A stretch of DNA of 64,000 nucleotides, taken from assembly GCF_012911895.1 (NCBI RefSeq), contig NZ_JAAXCV010000028.1, positions 62,001 to 126,000 of the forward strand, written 5' to 3'. Below are positions 59,558-64,000 of the stretch, one piece after another. The stretch's first letter is position 1. Every line of letters starts with the position of its first letter. Source of the stretch: Bacillus sp. RO3 (GTDB taxonomy: Bacteria > Bacillota > Bacilli > Bacillales > Bacillaceae_B). The translations under genes were made by a program, and so were the position numbers. The notes beneath the pieces were generated by a model that was not told the origin of the DNA, made no database searches, and was given only the letters and a program-made list of their open reading frames with translations.

Positions 59558-60196
59558 CTACTGTTTAGTCGCCTCCATAATCCACACAAAGGTATTCAAC
59601 TGCTTAAATGTGACTGAAAAACCATTCTGGTGTAATAACTCTCTAAGAACATCCAGTGTTGTATAATATTCCCGATTTAAGTCTTCAGCCAGATTATGAT
59701 ACTTTTGATTGATTGCCTGGGATATGGCGGCTTGATAGTGCTGATCCGTTTCAAACATCGTATCGGCAAATACTATTTTACCACCTTCTCTAAGGAGCTT
59801 TCCATATATGCGGAAAGCTTTTCCCTTTTCTTCATCAGTCAAGTGATGAAATGCATATGAGCTCACAATGGAATCTGCCTCTCCTTTTAGAGAAAAGTCG
59901 AGGAAATCTCCATCCATGAATGTAACGTGTTCACCAAGCTTCTGCATCCCTATCGCTCTCATTTCAGGTGAAGGCTCAAAAGGAACGACCTCCAGTCCCG
60001 CTTCCAACAATCGTTTGGTCAGGTTTCCCGTTCCAGGACCAAATTCAATGACTCTTCCGGCTGAACGTGACACCACTTCATCAAGAATGGATTCATAATG
60101 CTCGAATACTGCCTGATATTCAACATCCTTACCGGTCACTGTGTCGTCATAAGAATCTGCCCAATCCTGGAACAAATCCAAAAATTCTCTCCCCAT
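59558..60196 (-). CDS. yrrT: Putative SAM-dependent methyltransferase YrrT
   Basis: 212-aa class I methyltransferase with VIEFGPGTGNLTKRLLEAG (motif I), VPFEPSPEM and SIVSSYAFHHLTDEEK. Its substrate is unknown; its place at the head of the SAM/SAH recycling operon suggests sulfur metabolism. ATG 60196 follows AGAGGTG; a GTG three codons upstream belongs to that site. Confidence 0.94.
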   Translation of the reverse strand: MGREFLDLFQDWADSYDDTVTGKDVEYQAVFEHYESILDEVVSRSAGRVIEFGPGTGNLTKRLLEAGLEVVPFEPSPEMRAIGMQKLGEHVTFMDGDFLDFSLKGEADSIVSSYAFHHLTDEEKGKAFRIYGKLLREGGKIVFADTMFETDQHYQAAISQAINQKYHNLAEDLNREYYTTLDVLRELLHQNGFSVTFKQLNTFVWIMEATKQ

Positions 60197-60219
60197 GTTT
60201 AGCACCTCTGATGCATTAA

Positions 60220-60238
60220 GTTTATAATTCCTATAAAC
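60220..60238 (-). promoter_or_regulatory. Dyad upstream of yrrT (candidate CymR operator)
   Basis: Perfect inverted repeat GTTTATA-ATTCC-TATAAAC (19 bp) 24 bases before yrrT. The yrrT operon is repressed by CymR in B. subtilis, and TATAGGAATTAT within this dyad resembles CymR sites as I remember them. A possible promoter (TTTACA, 17 bp, TTATAG) overlaps it. Confidence 0.5.
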
Positions 60239-60383
60239 ATACTATGAATTAAATGTAAAACTGTTATTAAATTATCATATTCCCTTGATGAATTCAACAA
60301 ATATTATTTGTAAATTTCGTGTTCCGGCTCTAAAATAAGGAGGACAAACCTGACGATGATAGATAAATGAGGAGGAAGACCGT

Positions 60384-60590
60384 ATGAATATTTCATTCGA
60401 TTTAATAGAAGATAAAGTCGAGTTTTTTGAATCAGATAGCTTACGTACCCTTGAAAAGAAGGTGGATGAACAAATCCAGCATAATAAAGCGATCATGCTT
60501 AGCGTTCATCACGTAAATCATGCCGTGTCCATCGATGAAAATGGCAGGAGGTTGTATAGCGCATCGGTACATTTCAAAGTGAAAAAATGA
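60384..60590 (+). CDS. yrzA: YrzA family (DUF2536) small protein
   Basis: 68-aa protein MNISFDLIEDKVEFFESDSL..., with AIMLSVHHVNHAVSIDE and GRRLYSASVHFKVK. It matches the DUF2536/YrzA family of bacilli. AGGAGGAAG lies before the ATG. It is divergent from yrrT and convergent with yrrS. Function unknown. Confidence 0.85.
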   Translation: MNISFDLIEDKVEFFESDSLRTLEKKVDEQIQHNKAIMLSVHHVNHAVSIDENGRRLYSASVHFKVKK

Positions 60591-60602
60591 TTCATCAAAA
60601 AA

Positions 60603-60624
60603 GGCTCTTCCATTTGGAAGAGCC
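60603..60624. terminator. Shared terminator of yrzA and yrrS
   Basis: GGCTCTTCC / GGAAGAGCC with a four-base loop, A-run on one side and TTTTTC on the other. Confidence 0.93.
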
Positions 60625-60638
60625 TTTTTCATCACCTA

Positions 60639-61334
60639 TTAATCTTTATCATTTTCCACTAATTCCTGCACTTTGGTAGGCTGCCATCCTTTGCCGTCCA
60701 CCCATTGCAGGTACACTCTGTATGGCGTTTTGGTATCTTTGGCTGTAACGGTTGCCATGGATTTCTGAGGACCGCCATTTCCTTCGATATACCAAACCGT
60801 CATATTCTCTTCAGGAATGCCTGTTGCATAAGAAGTGGCTTTCACTTTTTCCTGCCAGTCGACAGATCCCAAATCATAAGAGGATACGTGCTCACCCGTT
60901 TGCTCGGTTCCAATCGGTTTCCAATCAGGATGCACCATTGTTTTCTCTACATTGGGTTCGTCACTTTCTTCCACTTTTAATTCATTTTGATCTTCACCCT
61001 CTAATTTAACAGTGTCCTGTTCTTCATCAGTAGCTTCGTCCTTTTGTTTCTCTTCATCTTCTTTTTGCTTTTCATCTTCTTTATCTTCCGCCGTATTCTT
61101 GTCCTCTTCTAAGGAAACGGCATTTTCATCTTTTTTATCGTTCGTATCACTTTTGTCTGTATCTTTGGTTTGCGAATCCGAAACATCAGATGACGCCTTT
61201 TCATCGCCGCCTCCCAACACGATCGTGGCGCCAACAACGACAATCAATAAAAGGACGATCGCGATCATAATGTTCAAGATTTTATTTGTATTCTTTTTGG
61301 ATCGTTTATCTAATCGAGATTGGTATTTCGACAT
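60639..61334 (-). CDS. yrrS: YrrS family (DUF1510) protein
   Basis: 231-aa single-pass protein: basic N terminus (KYQSRLDKRSKKNTNK), a membrane segment (ILNIMIAIVLLLIVVVGATI, 20-39), a long acidic Lys/Glu/Asp-rich linker to about 120, and a conserved C-terminal domain (PDWKPIGTEQ, GSVDWQEKVKATSYAT). DUF1510; adjacent to pbpI in B. subtilis too. It probably acts at the cell envelope. Confidence 0.93.
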   Translation of the reverse strand: MSKYQSRLDKRSKKNTNKILNIMIAIVLLLIVVVGATIVLGGGDEKASSDVSDSQTKDTDKSDTNDKKDENAVSLEEDKNTAEDKEDEKQKEDEEKQKDEATDEEQDTVKLEGEDQNELKVEESDEPNVEKTMVHPDWKPIGTEQTGEHVSSYDLGSVDWQEKVKATSYATGIPEENMTVWYIEGNGGPQKSMATVTAKDTKTPYRVYLQWVDGKGWQPTKVQELVENDKD

Positions 61335-61471
61335 TGCGTTCCCTCCCTATTATCCTAAATATTTTAACATGATAGGAGGAAAAGAATAAAGCGAAACATT
61401 ATCCATCTAAGACGGTTTCATTTACTCTAAGAAGAAAAGGATCATAGTCCCAGGACCTTCGTACAATTCAT

Positions 61472-63229
61472 TCAATTGTTTTCAAGATGATAAACGGCGT
61501 CTACGCTATCCTTATATATCGGATATATTCCACCTTCATCCAGCTTTACATCCATGTTAACCGCAACCAGGGCATATCGAGGATGTTCAAAAGGAAAATA
61601 TCCAGCGAACCATTTATTGTACAATTCATTTTCTTTCTTCTCTTCACCGCGGTACTTACCTGTTTGGGCCGTTCCCGTTTTACCGGCAATGGTGTAGGCC
61701 GCCGTCTGGAGATAGGGAGCCGTCCCCTCAGGAGAGTTCACCACACCTCTTAAATACTGTTGCAGTTTCATCGCTGTATAGGGTGTAATCGTATCACCTT
61801 CCATCTTCTGTTTGGGGAAGGAAAACATCTTTGTTCCATTCTGGTACTCTACTGCTGAAACGGCACTCACCTGATATTTCTCTCCGCCCCTGGCAATGGT
61901 GGCCATCATATTGGCAATGCCGAGGGGAGAGACGCGAACTTCTTGTTGACCAATCCCCGTTTGGGAAACGAGTTTGGGTTCATCTCTGTGTTCTTGAGAC
62001 GCGAAGATCCTTCCTTCGCTCACTTGAAGTTGTGGAAAGTCCTCATAATGAAAGACATTCCCTTTCCAGGCGATATCACCAAGCAAACCGATCTTTTCAG
62101 CATACTCATCAAGAAGGTGGTCATCCTTATCTGTCAGTTCATTGGCCAAATCCGCAAACGTCCGGTTACAGCTGACGGCAAGACTCGTTTTAATATTGAT
62201 ATCTCCGTGGGCCTTCTCTGCACGATCTCCCCGAATATCTTCATCACACGCAAACAACCTGCTTTCATCGGCGATTCCCTCGTCCATGGCTGCAGCCGCA
62301 ACAACAGTCTTAAAAACAGAGCCGGGGATTAACGCTTTAAGCATGTAATTCGTTGCCCCACCGCTAAACGGATCACTGCTTTTCATGACAGGCCGGGACA
62401 CACTGGCGACAATTTCGCTTTTTTGAATATCAAGAAGCAGAAGCCCTCCTTTTTGGATGCTATACGTATTTGCAACTTCTTCCAAAGCCTGCTGCATCTT
62501 CCCATCAATCGTCGTTTTCACATTGAGGGGATAAAAGGGATTGGCAGGGGCAAGGTATTTAACATCAACCCCGAATAAAGGGCCGCCCCTTGCATCCACA
62601 TGATAAATCAGTTTCGCTTCCTCTTCTGCTACAAGCCATTCATCAAAGCTTTCTTGAAGGCCTGACACTCCAATTTTCTGATTAGCCCCCTTTACTTTAT
62701 CGGGGTAACGCTCATGAAACACATCAGCATTTTCCCCGGTCACACCGATCAGCTGAGAAGCAGGGACTTCATTCCTTCTGAACTTTTTTGTGAGGGCAAA
62801 CACCCCCTGTATTTCAAGGGCATTAATTTCGTTCATCTGGCTTTCTGTCAGCTGAAGGGGTTCCTTCCCACCGAATACGATGGGCCCTTTTGCGTGTTCA
62901 AGCCTGGATTGAATGGTTCCGGTGGGCACTCCCATGATGCGGGCTACTTCATCTAGAGGCCAGTCCATTTTCTTCAGGAATGGGAACAGCACCAGCACAT
63001 TTTTCTCCTGGTATGTAAGAGCCTCCCCGTTTCGATCGAGGAATTCTCCGCGGCCTTCTTCGATTACCAATTGCTGGGTTCGTTGGGATACACTTTCCTC
63101 GAGGAGATTGATTTTATGTTTAGAATAGGATTCTGTTTGAAATAATTGCAATTGCATCAGCCTACCAGACAAGAGAAAAAAACATAGTAATAGGAAGATG
63201 CTGAGTAACCTGATTCGTTTTCTTTTCAT
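61472..63229 (-). CDS. pbpI: Class B penicillin-binding protein PbpI (PBP4b)
   Basis: 585-aa D,D-transpeptidase. N-terminal anchor RLLSIFLLLCFFLLSGRLMQ (7-26), dimerisation domain, then the catalytic motifs SVFK (304-307, Ser304), SCN (353-355) and KTGT (517-520). In B. subtilis PbpI (YrrR) is expressed in sporulation under sigma-F; that control is not visible here. It lies between greA and yrrS. Confidence 0.96.
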   Translation of the reverse strand: MKRKRIRLLSIFLLLCFFLLSGRLMQLQLFQTESYSKHKINLLEESVSQRTQQLVIEEGRGEFLDRNGEALTYQEKNVLVLFPFLKKMDWPLDEVARIMGVPTGTIQSRLEHAKGPIVFGGKEPLQLTESQMNEINALEIQGVFALTKKFRRNEVPASQLIGVTGENADVFHERYPDKVKGANQKIGVSGLQESFDEWLVAEEEAKLIYHVDARGGPLFGVDVKYLAPANPFYPLNVKTTIDGKMQQALEEVANTYSIQKGGLLLLDIQKSEIVASVSRPVMKSSDPFSGGATNYMLKALIPGSVFKTVVAAAAMDEGIADESRLFACDEDIRGDRAEKAHGDINIKTSLAVSCNRTFADLANELTDKDDHLLDEYAEKIGLLGDIAWKGNVFHYEDFPQLQVSEGRIFASQEHRDEPKLVSQTGIGQQEVRVSPLGIANMMATIARGGEKYQVSAVSAVEYQNGTKMFSFPKQKMEGDTITPYTAMKLQQYLRGVVNSPEGTAPYLQTAAYTIAGKTGTAQTGKYRGEEKKENELYNKWFAGYFPFEHPRYALVAVNMDVKLDEGGIYPIYKDSVDAVYHLENN

Positions 63230-63297
63230 TTTGTCACCTCGTCCCCATTGTTGACGAGTTTTTAGGTAAATAACCTATTTTACCCCATAAAAAAAGA

Positions 63298-63313
63298 GGC
63301 TCATCTATGAGCC
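63298..63313 (-). terminator. Terminator after greA
   Basis: On the minus strand GGCTCAT, two-base loop, ATGAGCC, extended by GAGG/CTC, followed by seven T; 12 bases past greA. Confidence 0.9.
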
Positions 63314-63325
63314 CCTCCTGCAAAA

Positions 63326-63802
63326 TCAGCTTACTTCCACAATTTTCACATTCATTTCCCCGCCTGGAGTTTGAACGCTGACTTCTGCGCCTACTTTATG
63401 ACCAAGAAGGCTTTTCGCGATTGGTGAATCATTTGAAATCTTTCCTTCAAATGGATCAGCTTCTGCGCTTCCAACGATCGTGTACGTTTCCTTGTCCCCA
63501 TCCGGCAGTTCAACGAATGTCACTTTTTTACCTAATTGCACTGTATCTGAATTCATATCATCTTCTTGAATGATTTTCGCATTGCGAATCATGTTTTCCA
63601 AAGTGGAAATACGGCCTTCAACAAATGCTTGTTCATCTTTCGCTGCATCGTACTCTGAGTTCTCGGATAAATCCCCGAAGCTTCGAGCAATTTTAATACG
63701 CTCTACTACTTCTTTACGTTTAACCGTTTTCAAATTCTCCAGTTCTTTTTCTAATTTCTCTTTACCTTCTGCTGTCATAGGAAATACTTTTTCTGTACTC
63801 AT
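63326..63802 (-). CDS. greA: Transcription elongation factor GreA
   Basis: Rescues backtracked RNA polymerase by stimulating transcript cleavage. The 158-aa protein has an N-terminal coiled coil ([19 protein letters not shown]...[15 protein letters not shown], with the acidic tip) and a C-terminal FKBP-like domain ([20 protein letters not shown]). ATG 63802 gives the family N terminus STEKVFPMT; a GTG four codons upstream is closer to the ribosome binding site. Confidence 0.98.
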   Translation of the reverse strand: MSTEKVFPMTAEGKEKLEKELENLKTVKRKEVVERIKIARSFGDLSENSEYDAAKDEQAFVEGRISTLENMIRNAKIIQEDDMNSDTVQLGKKVTFVELPDGDKETYTIVGSAEADPFEGKISNDSPIAKSLLGHKVGAEVSVQTPGGEMNVKIVEVS

Positions 63803-63879
63803 GACCCTCTTCACTCCTTTTTCTATCTAAGAGCTTCCCAAGCTCTTTATGTAACCATCTCGCTGGCTATGTAAAGGTA

Positions 63880-63915
63880 GGGAATGGAAAGAGGACGATC
63901 CCTCTCTCCATTCCC
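63880..63915. terminator. Inverted repeat upstream of greA
   Basis: GGGAATGG / CCATTCCC with inner GAGG/CCTC pairs. On the plus strand TGTTTCTTT follows. Probably the terminator of the gene upstream of greA, beyond the window (udk in B. subtilis). The remaining 63916-64000 shows no gene. Confidence 0.6.
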
Positions 63916-64000
63916 TGTTTCTTTACAATGTGGGAAAATGTAAAATCTGTCCTATATGTCTTTATCTATGCTATCGTATTACAAAAATGACTTTTGTTCA

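Overview
The window reads as a chromosome segment of an aerobic, endospore-forming, naturally competent member of the Bacillaceae (Bacillus sensu lato, Rossellomorea/Bacillus-like). The evidence is gene content and order, which follow the Bacillus subtilis block from sigA to greA almost gene for gene: sporulation genes (yqfC, yqfD, spoIIP, gpr, sigK, sda, a YjcZ-type peptide), the comE competence operon with divergent comER, and housekeeping operons. Ribosome binding sites are strong (GGAGG-type). No rRNA, tRNA, insertion sequence, prophage or CRISPR was found.

Layout. 1-5.4 kb: the 5' part of an acyl-CoA dehydrogenase with a FadR/cre-like control region, a hypothetical membrane protein, and the macromolecular-synthesis operon yqxD-dnaG-sigA. 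5.4-9.6 kb: ppsR and ccpN (gluconeogenic control), then on the opposite strand a glycine T-box and a single-chain glycyl-tRNA synthetase, followed by a tandem array of structured ~123-bp repeats. 9.6-21.7 kb: recO-yqzL, era-cdd, dgkA-ybeY-pgpH, phoH-yqfD-yqfC, a YqfB-position gene, floA-yqeZ, yqeY-rpsU. 22-25.7 kb: a Na/Pi-type transporter, deoC and a GH13 alpha-glucosidase. 25.9-33.9 kb: the CIRCE-controlled hrcA-grpE-dnaK unit followed by dnaJ-prmA-rsmE-mtaB. 33.9-42.3 kb: hemW, lepA, yqxA, spoIIP, gpr, rpsT, holA, yqzM. 42.4-52 kb: comEC-comEB-comEA, comER, and the ribosome-assembly/NAD operon yqeG-yqeH-aroE-yhbY-nadD-yqeK-rsfS-yqeM. 52-64 kb: DnaA-box-controlled sda, psd/pssA, a yjcZ-type gene, an uninterrupted sigK, a cluster of very small genes with a yrzI, the methionine-to-cysteine operon yrrT-mtnN-mccA-mccB-yrhC, a YrzA-type gene, yrrS, pbpI and greA.

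The genes group by job: ribosome biogenesis and RNA modification (era, ybeY, rsfS, yqeH, yhbY, prmA, rsmE, mtaB, lepA), protein folding, phospholipid and undecaprenol metabolism (psd, pssA, dgkA), carbon-flow control (ccpN, ppsR, deoC, alpha-glucosidase), DNA uptake, and the sporulation programme from its checkpoint (sda) through engulfment (spoIIP) to germination (gpr).

The most unusual parts are non-coding. These are the 8.76-9.44 kb array, whose copies keep base pairing while changing sequence in three nested stems; a promoter, 26-codon ORF and two terminator hairpins with interchangeable arms ahead of yrzI (56.2-55.6 kb); a ~200-nt folded leader before rpsU; and two neighbouring genes, yqxD and ccpN, that lack a standard start codon in the expected place. 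Everything here was read by eye, with no database searches or folding software. Family names rest on recognised motifs and synteny, and gene starts were re-chosen by ribosome binding site where the longest open frame was implausible.
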